Shown in pieces: positions 24,115-33,227 of a stretch of 64,000 nt of DNA. The notes beneath the pieces are model-generated. The model ran no database searches and was not told the origin of the DNA. It saw nothing but the letters and a program-made list of their open reading frames with translations. The position numbers and the translations under genes are program-made. Every line of letters starts with the position of its first letter. The first letter of the stretch is position 1. The DNA is taken from NCBI RefSeq assembly GCF_038896935.1, contig NZ_JBANDC010000010.1, positions 62,001-126,000 of the forward strand, in the 5' to 3' direction. The stretch comes from Collimonas rhizosphaerae. GTDB lineage: Bacteria; Pseudomonadota; Gammaproteobacteria; Burkholderiales; Burkholderiaceae_D.

Positions 24115-24462
24115 ATGGGACAAGCAATAGCAGGGACCTGTTACGTCAAGGCCGATGGACAGCAGTTCTCCGTCATGGGCGGCATCGAATGCCCGCTGTT
24201 TGACGTCAAGCGTGAAAGCGTGTTGCCGGGTCTGTACAAAGAAGAAGACCTGACACCGTATGTGAAGGTGGACGCAGCTTTTACAAAGGATTTTCCGATC
24301 AACAAGCTGCGTGCTGCCAAGGACATGACCGTCACGGTCGAATACCGCAATGGGCGTGTGTACGTGCTGACTGAAGCCTATGTGGTCGGCGAGCCGGCAG
24401 CATCGGGTGACGATGGCAAGGTTGCTCTCGAATTCAACGGCCGTAAAGGAGTCTGGCAATGA
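24115..24462 (+). CDS. Tail tube protein (Mu gpM-like)
   Basis: A 115-aa protein with AGTCYVKADGQQFSVMGGI, YVKVDAAFTKDFPINKLRAA and KDMTVTVEYRNGRVYVL, the pattern of Mu-type tail tube proteins (phage_tube family). AAGGAG lies upstream. It overlaps the chaperone gene by 4 bases. Confidence 0.9.
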   Translation: MGQAIAGTCYVKADGQQFSVMGGIECPLFDVKRESVLPGLYKEEDLTPYVKVDAAFTKDFPINKLRAAKDMTVTVEYRNGRVYVLTEAYVVGEPAASGDDGKVALEFNGRKGVWQ

Positions 24463-24749
24463 AAATCACCCTTACTAAACCGATTCACGCGCACGATCAG
24501 GAAATCACTGAGCTGGAACTGCGGGAACCGAATATAGCCGACGCTCGTGCCGTGAAATCGCTTCCTTATTTCATCGGCGCCGACGAGGAGGTTTCGCTCA
24601 AGACCGATGTTTGCGCCAGGATCATTGTCCGTTGCGCGGCAATTCCTCCGAGCTCTGTCGATCAACTGGACCTGAGCGACTACAACACTCTCTGCTGGTG
24701 GATTGTGGGTTTTTTCTTGAACTCCAGGCCGGAGACTACGACGAGTTAG
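24459..24749 (+). CDS. Tail assembly chaperone, unshifted form (Mu gp41-like)
   Basis: A 96-aa protein: ITLTKPIHAHDQEITELELR and EPNIADARAVKSL are the usual tail-assembly chaperone (TAC) N-terminus. The frame ends at 24749 after FFLNSRPETTTS. A slippery T-TTT-TTC at 24710-24716 permits a -1 shift into the frame that ends at 24883. Chaperones of this kind coat the tape measure before tube growth. Confidence 0.88.
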   Translation: MKITLTKPIHAHDQEITELELREPNIADARAVKSLPYFIGADEEVSLKTDVCARIIVRCAAIPPSSVDQLDLSDYNTLCWWIVGFFLNSRPETTTS

Positions 24750-24883
24750 CCAATGCGGCCTATGACGTCGCGCACTTCTGGAACACGGATCCAGAAAACA
24801 TGATGACCAGGCCGCTGAGTGTGTTTCTGGAAATCGTCCAGCAATCCACCCGCATCAATACACGGAAATCGAAGAATGGCTGA
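24459..24883 (+). CDS. Tail assembly chaperone, -1 frameshift product
   Basis: With a slip at T-TTT-TTC (24710-24716) translation continues CTT GAA CTC and yields about 141 aa ending TRINTRKSKNG. The extension is LELQAGDYDELANAAYDVAH and onward, helical, as in gpG-T and Mu gp41/gp42. The extended stop overlaps the tape-measure start by 8 bases. The shift is inferred from the codon-aligned heptamer and the open downstream frame. Confidence 0.8.
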
Positions 24884-26843
24884 CAAATTCCAATTAAAGG
24901 CGCTCATTACCGGCGTCGACAAACTGTCGCCGACACTCGACGGGTTGCGCAAGAAGGTGGCTGGATTTCGCAAGGGCTTGAAAGCGGACGGGCTGGGCGA
25001 CGGTTTGTCGTTTGGCGATGTGTTGAAGGGGGCCGCCATCGTGGCGCCGATCGCGGCGGCCACGAAAGCGGCGATCGATTTTGAATCGGCGATGGCCGAT
25101 GTCCGCAAGGTAGTGGATTTCGATACGCCATTGCAATTCAAACAAATGGGCGATGACATCATCACGATGTCGAAGCGGCTGCCGATGGCGGCGACCGAGA
25201 TCGCCAAGATCACTGCCGCTGGGGGCCAATCCGGCATCGACAAGGGAGAGTTGGGCCGGTTCGCGGAGGACGCTGTCAAGATGGGTGTGGCCTTCGATCA
25301 GTCGGCCGATGAATCCGGCGACATGATGGCCAAGTGGCGTACCGCCTTCAAACTTGGGCAGACGGAGGTGGTGGAGCTTGCTGACAAGATCAATTACCTC
25401 GGCAACACCGGCCCGGCCAATGCCCGGCAGATCTCCAGCATCGTTACCCGTATCGGCCCGTTGGGCAAGGTGGCGGGTTTCGCGTCAGGCCAGATTGCCG
25501 CCATGGGTGCCACGCTGGCCGGCATGGGCGTGCAGGAAGAAATCGCGTCGACCGGCATCAAGAACTTCATGCTGACCTTGGCGTCCGGTTCGTCCGCGAC
25601 CAAGAAGCAGCAGGAAACCTTCAAGGCCCTGCGCATGGACGCGCGCAAGATCGCCGTCGATCTGCAGAAGGATGCCGAGGGCACCACGCAACGCGTGCTG
25701 ACCGCAATTAGCAAGGTCGACAAGACCAAGCAGGCAGCGGTGCTGGAAAACCTGTTCGGGCGTGAATCGATTGGTGCGATTGCCCCGATGCTGGACAATC
25801 TTGACCTGCTCAAGAAGAACCTGCAGAAAGTTGGCGACGCGACCCAGTACGCCGGGTCGATGAATAAGGAATACGAGGCGCGTGCGGCGACAACGGCGAA
25901 CGCCATCCAGCTGGTCAAGAATCGGGTGGTGGGTCTGGGAATCAGTGTTGGCAATATATTGCTGCCGTCGCTTAATCAGTTCCTGGGCGCGGTCGGTCCT
26001 GTCATTGATCAAATGGCCGATTTTGCGAACGCGAATCCAGCAGTCATCAAGGGAGTTCTTGGCGCCGCGGCCGGATTAATGGTGTTGCGCCTGGCGGTTG
26101 TTGGCGCCACGGTGGCGATGCGGATATTCACGCTAGTCAGCAGTTTGACACCGATTGGCATCGCGGTACGGGTACTCGCTTTGGCGGCTGGTTTCCTGAT
26201 TGCTAACTGGTCGGCAGTATCGGCCTTTTTCTCCAAGCTGTGGACCAGTGTCAAAGCAGTCACTTCCGGTGTGTGGGACTGGATAAAAGGGAAGGTCTTG
26301 GGTTATGCCCCGATTGCCTTGATTGCGAACAATTGGGAGCCGATCAAGACTTTTTTCTCTGCGCTATGGGACGCCATCAAGGCGGTGACCGGCCTTGCCT
26401 GGGATTGGATCAAGGACATCTTCATGAATTACCACCCGCTGGGCATCATTATCCAGAACTGGGAGCCCATTGTGGACTGGTTCAAGGGCCTTTGGGACCG
26501 CGTCAAGGTGTACATCGAGCCGATCCTGAATGGCGCGAAGTGGGTCGGTGAAAAAATCAGCGGGGCGGCCGGGGCGGCTGGCGCAGCAGTCTCTGGCGTG
26601 AGCGAGGCGGTTAATGGTGGTGCCGGCAAGGGGTTGGCTGGCGGGACCAGTGTTCTCAATTCGTTCACCGCCTCTGTTAACGAGCAACGGGCCAGCAATG
26701 CAGTAAAGGGCGACATTGCGGTGCGCTTCGAAGGCGCGCCGCCAGGGACCAGCATCGTGACGGCCAAGACCAACAATCCGAACGTGTCGGTATCGCCAAA
26801 GGTCGGCTACAGCAGCAATTCAAGAAAGGCAGCACCAGCATGA
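24876..26843 (+). CDS. Tail tape measure protein
   Basis: 655 aa from the ATG at 24876, after the chaperone. The N-terminal half is the TP901-type core (VDKLSPTLDGLRKKVAGFRK, ADVRKVVDF, GPANARQISSIVTRIG). Hydrophobic segments follow at about 400-450, then Trp-rich repeats (WTSVKAVTSGVWDWIKG, WDAIKAVTGLAWDWIK). Length sets tail length, and at about 0.15 nm per residue suggests a tail of roughly 100 nm. The Gly/Ala-rich stretch near 565-590 is flexible. Confidence 0.93.
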   Translation: MADKFQLKALITGVDKLSPTLDGLRKKVAGFRKGLKADGLGDGLSFGDVLKGAAIVAPIAAATKAAIDFESAMADVRKVVDFDTPLQFKQMGDDIITMSKRLPMAATEIAKITAAGGQSGIDKGELGRFAEDAVKMGVAFDQSADESGDMMAKWRTAFKLGQTEVVELADKINYLGNTGPANARQISSIVTRIGPLGKVAGFASGQIAAMGATLAGMGVQEEIASTGIKNFMLTLASGSSATKKQQETFKALRMDARKIAVDLQKDAEGTTQRVLTAISKVDKTKQAAVLENLFGRESIGAIAPMLDNLDLLKKNLQKVGDATQYAGSMNKEYEARAATTANAIQLVKNRVVGLGISVGNILLPSLNQFLGAVGPVIDQMADFANANPAVIKGVLGAAAGLMVLRLAVVGATVAMRIFTLVSSLTPIGIAVRVLALAAGFLIANWSAVSAFFSKLWTSVKAVTSGVWDWIKGKVLGYAPIALIANNWEPIKTFFSALWDAIKAVTGLAWDWIKDIFMNYHPLGIIIQNWEPIVDWFKGLWDRVKVYIEPILNGAKWVGEKISGAAGAAGAAVSGVSEAVNGGAGKGLAGGTSVLNSFTASVNEQRASNAVKGDIAVRFEGAPPGTSIVTAKTNNPNVSVSPKVGYSSNSRKAAPA

Positions 26844-28072
26844 CGACCTGGAGAGATTCTGTGCGCGAGGCGTCGTTCAAGGGCGTGCCATTCTTCTTCG
26901 ATACCGATGACTTGCCCATCGGGCGGCGGCTGCAGACGCATCGCTATCCGCAGCGCGACCGTCCTTATTCGGAAGATATGGGGCGGGTGGCGCGCGAATT
27001 CAACATCCGTGCGTTTGTCGGCGGTCCAGACTGTTTCGAGCAGCGCGATGTTCTGCTACGGGCGGTCAACGAAGAGGGCGCCGGCCAGCTGGTGCATCCG
27101 TACTACGGGACCATGCGCGTCAAGGCGGGTGTGGGATCGGTATCACATGACCGACGCAATGGCGGCGTGGTCGATTTCGACCTCAATTTTATTGAGGATG
27201 ACGACCAGGAATTTCCGGCAGAGACGGTAAACACCGGCCAGGTGCTGGAGATGGGCGCCGAGGATTATTTGAGCGCCAGCTTGACGCAGTTTGAGCAGGC
27301 TATGGCACTCATCAAGACGGGGCAGATCGGTATCGAGAGCATTCTGGACTCGGCAACGGCGGTGTTTACCACGCTGTATGAAACCGTGCGGCCCATTGCG
27401 GACGCATTTCGCAGCGCCCAGAACCTTGCCTATCTGGTCATGAACGCGCCTTCACGGATTCCTGCGCAGATACAGGCGGCTTTCGGTGGCTACGTCACTG
27501 CCTTCGATGGGTTCCAGAGTTCTTGCTCCGACGCGGCCGGCAAATGTTCGGCTGTGCAATCACTTGACGGCGTGCCGTCTCCGCAAGGCACGCAAGCCAA
27601 AGCCGTTCATGCGGCGCTGGTTGACCTGGCGCAAAACGTAATTCTGGTCGATGTCGTGCGCGACGTTGCCGCCATGCCGATCGTGACCCCGCCAGCATCG
27701 CCGACCGGAGCGCCGTCGGTGGACGTGCAGGTTGTGGCGCCCATGGCGTATCCGGAGGTACCGACGTCTGACGATATCGTCGGCGTCATCGACGTAGTGA
27801 CGGATCAACTGTGGGAGCAGGCCCTGCAGGCGCCCTATGAACAATTCGAAGCCATTGCTGATATTCGGCGCCAGGTCGAAAACCACCTGCAGGCGGTTGC
27901 GCGGCAGGGTGTGCGTTTGCAGTACCACGGCGCCACCCAGGTACAGCCGGCGCTGGTGCTGTCTTACGAGCTGTACGGCACCGCGGCACGCGCCGCTGAG
28001 ATCGTAGAGCGTAACAAAATTTCCCATCCTGGCTTTTTGCCGGTAACGCCGATACAGGTGGCAGCTAAATGA
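26840..28072 (+). CDS. DNA circularisation N-terminal domain protein (Mu gp43-like)
   Basis: A 410-aa protein. WRDSVREASFKGVPFFFDTD, GRRLQTHRYPQRDRPYSEDM and a later HPYYGTMRVK identify the DNA circulation family, which is a tail/baseplate hub component in Mu-like tails despite its name. It overlaps its neighbours by 4 bases each. Confidence 0.9.
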   Translation: MTTWRDSVREASFKGVPFFFDTDDLPIGRRLQTHRYPQRDRPYSEDMGRVAREFNIRAFVGGPDCFEQRDVLLRAVNEEGAGQLVHPYYGTMRVKAGVGSVSHDRRNGGVVDFDLNFIEDDDQEFPAETVNTGQVLEMGAEDYLSASLTQFEQAMALIKTGQIGIESILDSATAVFTTLYETVRPIADAFRSAQNLAYLVMNAPSRIPAQIQAAFGGYVTAFDGFQSSCSDAAGKCSAVQSLDGVPSPQGTQAKAVHAALVDLAQNVILVDVVRDVAAMPIVTPPASPTGAPSVDVQVVAPMAYPEVPTSDDIVGVIDVVTDQLWEQALQAPYEQFEAIADIRRQVENHLQAVARQGVRLQYHGATQVQPALVLSYELYGTAARAAEIVERNKISHPGFLPVTPIQVAAK

Positions 28073-29181
28073 CAGACACAATGAATGCAGTATCCCTGGC
28101 GGTGAACGGGATTGACTACGGCGGCTGGCTCGATACCAGCATTTCCGCCGGCATCGAACGGCAATGCCGGGATTTTACCGTCGGTATTACGTGGAAATGG
28201 CCTGGCGCAGACGTTCCGCGGCGGGTAACGCAGGGCGACAAGTGCCAGGTCAGGATCGGCCAGGACCTGGTCCTCACTGGTTACGTGTTCGCCACGCCGA
28301 TTCGTTACGACGACGCGTCAATTTCCCTGGCCATCGGCGGTCGATCGATGACAGCGGATGTTGTCGATTGTGCCGCAGACAACCGACCATCGCAATGGCG
28401 GAACACCAGCATCTTGAATATCGTCAAGGCACTGGCGGCCCCCTACGGCATCGCGGTCATCGGCGAAGCCGATGCCGGCTTATCGTTGGCCGACCATATG
28501 GTCGACCCAGGCGAGACGGCGTTCGAATCGATCGACCGCCTGCTGCGGATGTCGCGCTTGCTGTCGACCGATGACGCCTACGGGCGCCTGGTCATTGCTG
28601 AACCTGGCAGTGCCGGCAGGGCATCGGATCGGCTGGAGCTGGGTTACAACATCCTGGGCGGTGAAGCGCCGCTGGATTTTTCGGATGTGTTCTCGGAATA
28701 CGTCTGCAAGGGACAGCGTAGCGGGACGGACAGCGACTTCGGTCCGGCGGCCAGCGAGGTGGAAGCACGCGTCACGGATGACCGTGTTGCCAGGCGAAGG
28801 ACGCTGGTGCTCAACGAGAGCGGGCAGATGACGACGGACATCGCCACCAAAAGGGTGAGCTGGGAACGGGAGAACCGCATCAGCAAAGCGCTGGAAACTC
28901 GCTATGAGGTGCAGGGGTGGCGGCAAGCCAACGGCGACTTGTGGCGCCATAACCAGATTGTGCGGGTAGTGGATCCCCTCATTGGCTTTGACCGGGACAT
29001 GTTGATTTCGGAGATTGAATACGGCCTGAGCGAAGAACGCGGCACGATCACCAGCATGACCGTGGCACCGCCGGAGGGCTTCATGCCGGATCCGCCGGAG
29101 CCTGAGCGACGCGCAAAAAAGGCGAAGGGAAAAAAAGGCGATGCCTTCGAGTACTTGTTACCGCCGAATTGGGAGAAATGA
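28069..29181 (+). CDS. Baseplate hub protein (Mu gp44 / gpP-like)
   Basis: A 370-aa protein with AVNGIDYGGWLDTSISAGIE, the VTQGDKCQVRIGQDLVLTGY pair of strands, and ESIDRLLRMSRLLSTDDAY. Mu gp44 forms the trimeric hub. The C-terminus is basic (RRAKKAKGKKGD). It overlaps both neighbouring genes by 4 bases. Confidence 0.9.
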   Translation: MTDTMNAVSLAVNGIDYGGWLDTSISAGIERQCRDFTVGITWKWPGADVPRRVTQGDKCQVRIGQDLVLTGYVFATPIRYDDASISLAIGGRSMTADVVDCAADNRPSQWRNTSILNIVKALAAPYGIAVIGEADAGLSLADHMVDPGETAFESIDRLLRMSRLLSTDDAYGRLVIAEPGSAGRASDRLELGYNILGGEAPLDFSDVFSEYVCKGQRSGTDSDFGPAASEVEARVTDDRVARRRTLVLNESGQMTTDIATKRVSWERENRISKALETRYEVQGWRQANGDLWRHNQIVRVVDPLIGFDRDMLISEIEYGLSEERGTITSMTVAPPEGFMPDPPEPERRAKKAKGKKGDAFEYLLPPNWEK

Positions 29182-29720
29182 TGGGTGTTGGCAACGCAAT
29201 ACAGAACATGGTGGCCAGGTGCACGGTGGCGCTAAGCAACGCGTCTGGCAAGCTGCAGCAGCTGCAGATTCGACTGCTGGCGGGTGAAGTGAAGTCGGGC
29301 GTGGAACATATGGAACCGTACGGATTTACCAGCAATCCGCTGGCCGGCGCCGAGGGCATTGCCATATTTCCGGGCGGGGATAGATCAGTGGGCTATGTAA
29401 TCGTGACCGCCGACCGACGCTACCGCATCAGCGGGTTGGAGCCGGGCGAACTGGCGATTTACACCCATGAGGGAGCCTTCATCAAGTTGAAGAACGGTCG
29501 CGTCATCGATGTTGACTGCGACGAATACAACGTCAAGGCCAAGAAAATCACCATGACGGCGGAGCAGCAGATGTTAAGCGCGACCACGCTAACCATCAAT
29601 GCCGCCAATGTCGCCTCCAGCGGGAAGATCACTGCGCCGGACATCGTGTTGGCGGACACCTCGATGGTTACTCACATTCATAAGGAACACGATGGCCCGT
29701 CTACAAGCACGCCAATCTGA
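29178..29720 (+). CDS. Baseplate spike protein (Mu gp45 / gpV-like)
   Basis: About 180 aa from the ATG at 29178 (29181 is an alternative; GGGAG upstream). RCTVALSNASGKLQQLQI, HMEPYGFTSNPLAGAEGI and GDRSVGYVIV form the OB-fold; repeating beta strands (ITMTAEQQMLSATTLTINAA) build the needle; the C-terminus THIHKEHDG resembles the metal-binding HxH tip of Mu gp45. It pierces the outer membrane on contraction. Confidence 0.92.
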   Translation: MMGVGNAIQNMVARCTVALSNASGKLQQLQIRLLAGEVKSGVEHMEPYGFTSNPLAGAEGIAIFPGGDRSVGYVIVTADRRYRISGLEPGELAIYTHEGAFIKLKNGRVIDVDCDEYNVKAKKITMTAEQQMLSATTLTINAANVASSGKITAPDIVLADTSMVTHIHKEHDGPSTSTPI

Positions 29721-30117
29721 TGATGTCACCGGGAGCCGGACGGAGTTACTGCGCCGCGCGGTTGTTATCAGCATTTTTACCTGGCGCCGCGCCGAACCGG
29801 ACGACAAGCTGGACGACGATGTCCGCATGGGCTGGTGGGGCGATTCGTTCCCCGATGTGCCTAACGACAAGATTGGTTCGCGTCTCTGGTTGTTACGTCG
29901 CAGGACGATCAACGCCGAGCTGGTGCGCGAGGCTGAAGAATATGTCCGCGAGTCGCTGCAATGGATGCTGGATGACGAGCTCGTGACCGGGATCGACATC
30001 AGCATTGAGCGCAAGGGAAATGCCGATTTGCGTATGACGGCGACGTTGAAGCAAAACGCCTATGCCGACGAGGCCGTCACATTTGACGATTTATGGAGAG
30101 TAATTCATGCCATTTGA
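29692..30117 (+). CDS. Baseplate protein GP46 family (W/gp25-like)
   Basis: 141 aa from the ATG at 29692 (AAGGA upstream), overlapping gp45 by 29 bases. MGWWGDSFPDVPNDKIGSRL, EAEEYVRESLQWMLDD and VTGIDISIERKG are characteristic of Mu gp46. It belongs to the baseplate wedge. Confidence 0.9.
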   Translation: MARLQARQSDDVTGSRTELLRRAVVISIFTWRRAEPDDKLDDDVRMGWWGDSFPDVPNDKIGSRLWLLRRRTINAELVREAEEYVRESLQWMLDDELVTGIDISIERKGNADLRMTATLKQNAYADEAVTFDDLWRVIHAI

Positions 30118-31192
30118 TACACCATCGTTGCCGAAATTGATTGAACGCGTCAGCGTCGACCTATCCAACAAATCGACATCGTCACTGCGGCGCGCCGATC
30201 GCCAGGTCTTGGCACGTACGCACGCCGGAGCTTCGCACGGGCTTCATGGGCACCTCAGCTGGAACGCCAAGCAGATCTTGCCGGATACAGCTGACGAAGA
30301 GATGCTCATCCGGCAGGGGCGCTTGCGCTTGCGACAGCAGCGCAAGGATGCGTCGTCGGCATTCGGTACGGCGACCGTCAAGGGGAAGGTTGGGGCGATC
30401 GTTGATGAAGACGTGCTGATGCAGTCCGAGGATGGTCGACGTTACCGGGTCACCAGCTCAGTCAGATTGGGCGCTGTGAGTTCCTCCGTTGAGGTTGAAG
30501 CAATGGTTGCCGGTTCGGACGGCAATTTGCCTGCCGGCGCCAAATTGTCCATGGTATCGCCAGTCTTGGACGTGGAAGACGATGGTGTCGTCAATGCTCC
30601 CGGTATTTCCGGGGGGAGCCAACAGGAGACGATCGAGGAGTATCGCCAGCGCGTGATGCGTTCTTATCAGCGCGTGCCTCACGGTGGCAATGCAGGTGAT
30701 TACGTCGATTGGGCGTTGGAGGTGCCTGGCGTCACGCGGGCCTGGTGCGTTCGGGCCTACATGGGGCCGGGGACGGTTGGGGTGTTTTTTATGCGGGACA
30801 ACGACGACGAGCCGGTCCCTGACGAGAACGAGATCAAATTGGTTGCCGATCATATTAACGCCGTCAATGTGCGTCCGGTCACGGCCGAGATCTATGTGCA
30901 GGCGCCGCCACAAGTGCGGGTCGCTTTTGTCATTGAGCTCGATCCGGATTCCAGCGTGACCAGGGCGGCCGTGGAGGCGAGTTTGCGCGATCTGCTGAAA
31001 CGCGAGGAGGAAGGTGCTGCAGCAATTCCGCAGTCGGAGGTCGATAAGCCGCGACGGATACCGCTCACCCATATCGCCGAAGCGATCAGCGGCTCACCTG
31101 GCGAATATGACCACAAGCTAATCAAGCCCACGACCGACATCATCTTGCCGGGCCACGCCATTGCCATCTTTGGAGGGATCACATGGGGGTAA
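30107..31192 (+). CDS. Baseplate J / gp47 family protein
   Basis: A 361-aa protein: LPKLIERVSVDLSNK at the start, MLIRQGRLRLRQQRKDASSA, then GNLPAGAKLSMVSPV, ETIEEYRQRVMRSYQRVPHGG and DYVDWALEVPGVTRAWC, the classical baseplate J order. It is the main wedge protein. It overlaps gp46 and gp48 by about 10 bases each. Confidence 0.95.
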   Translation: MPFDTPSLPKLIERVSVDLSNKSTSSLRRADRQVLARTHAGASHGLHGHLSWNAKQILPDTADEEMLIRQGRLRLRQQRKDASSAFGTATVKGKVGAIVDEDVLMQSEDGRRYRVTSSVRLGAVSSSVEVEAMVAGSDGNLPAGAKLSMVSPVLDVEDDGVVNAPGISGGSQQETIEEYRQRVMRSYQRVPHGGNAGDYVDWALEVPGVTRAWCVRAYMGPGTVGVFFMRDNDDEPVPDENEIKLVADHINAVNVRPVTAEIYVQAPPQVRVAFVIELDPDSSVTRAAVEASLRDLLKREEEGAAAIPQSEVDKPRRIPLTHIAEAISGSPGEYDHKLIKPTTDIILPGHAIAIFGGITWG

Positions 31193-31785
31193 AAACGAGC
31201 GACGATTATCTGCACCAGCTGACGATGCTGCTGCCACCCGGTCCGGCGTGGGAGCAAGAATTCGCGCCGGACGTGCATGCTGTGTTGGAGGACCTGGCGC
31301 CCGAGTTCGCGCGCGTCGATGGTCGCGCCAATGATCTACTCAATGAGATGGATCCGGCAACGGTGCGCGAACTGGTGCCGGATTGGGAAAAGGTCATGAA
31401 CCTGCCTGATCCCTGTTTTGGCGCGGCGCCGTCGTTTTCTGATCGACAAAAGGCGGTCCGCGTGCGGCTGGTCGCCGTCGGCCGGCAGGATCGAGACTAC
31501 TTCCTGCAAATCTCCAGGGATCTTGGCTATCCCAATCCGCGTATCACGGAACACAGGGCGCCGCGCTTCGGCCGGGCGCGCTTCGGCGCATCTCATTTTG
31601 GTACCTGGGGCGCGCAGTTCCTGTGGACGCTGCATCTGGGGGAGAGGCAACCGGCGGGACGCAGGTGGGGGATTTCGGTGTGGGGTGAACGGTTTGGCAA
31701 GAATCCACACCAGGCAATTGAGTGCGTGGTGCGGCGGGAGAATCCTGCCCACACGATCGTATTTTTTGATTATGGAGACGTGTAA
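31183..31785 (+). CDS. Tail protein gp48 / YmfQ family (DUF2313)
   Basis: A 200-aa protein: YLHQLTMLLPPGPAWEQEF, LEDLAPEFARVDGRANDLL, LPDWEKVMNLPD-type segment, and a Trp-rich C-terminus with HFGTWGAQFLWTLHLGE. This is the DUF2313 protein that ties baseplate to fibres. Confidence 0.9.
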   Translation: MGVKTSDDYLHQLTMLLPPGPAWEQEFAPDVHAVLEDLAPEFARVDGRANDLLNEMDPATVRELVPDWEKVMNLPDPCFGAAPSFSDRQKAVRVRLVAVGRQDRDYFLQISRDLGYPNPRITEHRAPRFGRARFGASHFGTWGAQFLWTLHLGERQPAGRRWGISVWGERFGKNPHQAIECVVRRENPAHTIVFFDYGDV

Positions 31786-32732
31786 TGGATTATCCGAAGA
31801 GCGTGCCGGGTGTTGGGCTGGTGGATGGCAAATTTGTAGATGAAGATGCGGTGAGCGGGCAGGTTGGATCATTGATCCCGTCTGTTTGGGGAAATTCGGT
31901 CACCGACGAACTGCTTAACGTACTCGGCGCTGCCGGCGTCGCACCGGATGAAGCGGACCACGGGCAGGTGTTGAAGGGACTGCGGATAATTTTTGCGGCA
32001 TTGGACAGTCCGGCATTGAAGGGCACGCCAACTGCACCGACGCCTGCGCAGTTCGATAACAGCCAGAGATTGGCGACGACGGCGGCGGTGCAGCGGGCGA
32101 TAGGCAGTTTTAATCTAGGAAGCAATACAGGTGATGGCATCAACGCTGCCGCTACGCCATTAACGAACGCGCACGTTGGTGCATATCTTTACTTCAATGG
32201 AGGGCTGAATCAAACCGCGACACTACCAAGTGAAATTGGATTGCTGCCAGGTTCCGCAGTGACATTGACGAGGTCAGTTTCGTCGTTCTCACTCACGATC
32301 AAGTCCAATACTGGAAACGCAATAATCGACAGCGCATATGGCGTATTTGCTTCAATCGTTCTGAATGGCGGGGAGTCTGTAACACTTGTATGGAGTGGCG
32401 TGGCTTGGCAGGCATTCGGCTCTTACGTGTCGCGGGTGGCGCTCACCAATGCGTCGTCCCTTGGAGCATCCGGTTATCAGAAATACCCAAGTGGTCTGAT
32501 ACTTCAGTGGGGAATTGTTCAGTCTGGTGGTGGTGGAACAGCCAACTTGACCTTTCCCATTGCGTTCCCAAACCAGCTTTTCAATATCACGGTTGCGGAG
32601 ATAAATAGCGGGGCCGGCTACGCTACTGCGGGCACTTTCGGCATCGCCGGGGGACCGATAAACGTCTGGGCTCCTGCTGGCACGTCGGGCGGTGCGGGCA
32701 TCAGTGTTTCATGGAATGCGATTGGAAAATAA
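31785..32732 (+). CDS. Tail fibre protein with gp53-like C-terminal domain
   Basis: A 315-aa protein. The N-terminus carries the baseplate attachment (MDYPKSVPGVGLVDGKFVDE), then a beta-rich shaft, and the last ~85 residues (GYQKYPSGLILQWGIVQS, NLTFPIAFPNQLFNITV) match the putative fibre gp53-like domain. It would set host specificity. GC content is lower in the second half than in the baseplate genes, as is common for fibres exchanged between phages. Confidence 0.85.
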   Translation: MDYPKSVPGVGLVDGKFVDEDAVSGQVGSLIPSVWGNSVTDELLNVLGAAGVAPDEADHGQVLKGLRIIFAALDSPALKGTPTAPTPAQFDNSQRLATTAAVQRAIGSFNLGSNTGDGINAAATPLTNAHVGAYLYFNGGLNQTATLPSEIGLLPGSAVTLTRSVSSFSLTIKSNTGNAIIDSAYGVFASIVLNGGESVTLVWSGVAWQAFGSYVSRVALTNASSLGASGYQKYPSGLILQWGIVQSGGGGTANLTFPIAFPNQLFNITVAEINSGAGYATAGTFGIAGGPINVWAPAGTSGGAGISVSWNAIGK

Positions 32733-32733
32733 A

Positions 32734-33162
32734 ATGACAAAACATTACTCTGTAAAAACCGGCGGCTTCTATCCTGCCGAAATGCGTGCTGATTACGACG
32801 CTGCCGGTAGTTGGCCGGCGGATGCGGTTGAGTTATCCGACGCGGATGAGATTCTTATTCGCGACTGCCTGTCGACTGGCGGCACGATATCACGCACGGC
32901 AGGGGAATGGATTACAGCGCCGGCGCCACCTCCTACCGATGCGCAGCTGATCGATGCGGCAAAAGCCAAGCGAGATGCGCTTTTGGCCAACGCCGCCGAT
33001 GCCATTGCTCCGCTGCAGGACGCGGTCGATCTCGACGTGGCGACACAGGAAGAAATAGGCCTGCTGACGAAATGGAAGCAATACCGGGTCGATGTTAACC
33101 GCATCCAGAACCTACCACAGTATCCGCGCGCGATTGCTTGGCCAGTGCCGCCGGCAAGCTGA
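32734..33162 (+). CDS. Tail fibre assembly protein
   Basis: 142 aa from the ATG at 32734, directly after the fibre stop. HYSVKTGGFYPAEMRADYDA and ADEILIRDCLSTGG, and then APPPTDAQLIDAAKAKRDAL and QYRVDVNRIQNLPQYP, match the tail-fibre-assembly family. It helps the fibre to fold. Confidence 0.88.
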   Translation: MTKHYSVKTGGFYPAEMRADYDAAGSWPADAVELSDADEILIRDCLSTGGTISRTAGEWITAPAPPPTDAQLIDAAKAKRDALLANAADAIAPLQDAVDLDVATQEEIGLLTKWKQYRVDVNRIQNLPQYPRAIAWPVPPAS

Positions 33163-33190
33163 AGACCGATTTGGCGTCACAACAAAACTA

Positions 33191-33213
33191 TAACCACCTT
33201 CGGGTGGTTTTTT
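33191..33213 (+). terminator. Terminator between fibre and lysis genes
   Basis: AACCACC-TTCG-GGTGGTT with an extended T run. It is the strongest of the internal late-operon hairpins. Lysis genes lie beyond it. Confidence 0.75.
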
Positions 33214-33227
33214 TACGAAAGAAGAAA

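Noticed and set aside
21791..31785. Mu-type transposable phage
   Set aside because: The tail genes are Mu-like, but there is a tyrosine integrase and no Mu A/B transposase, and the head is HK97-type.
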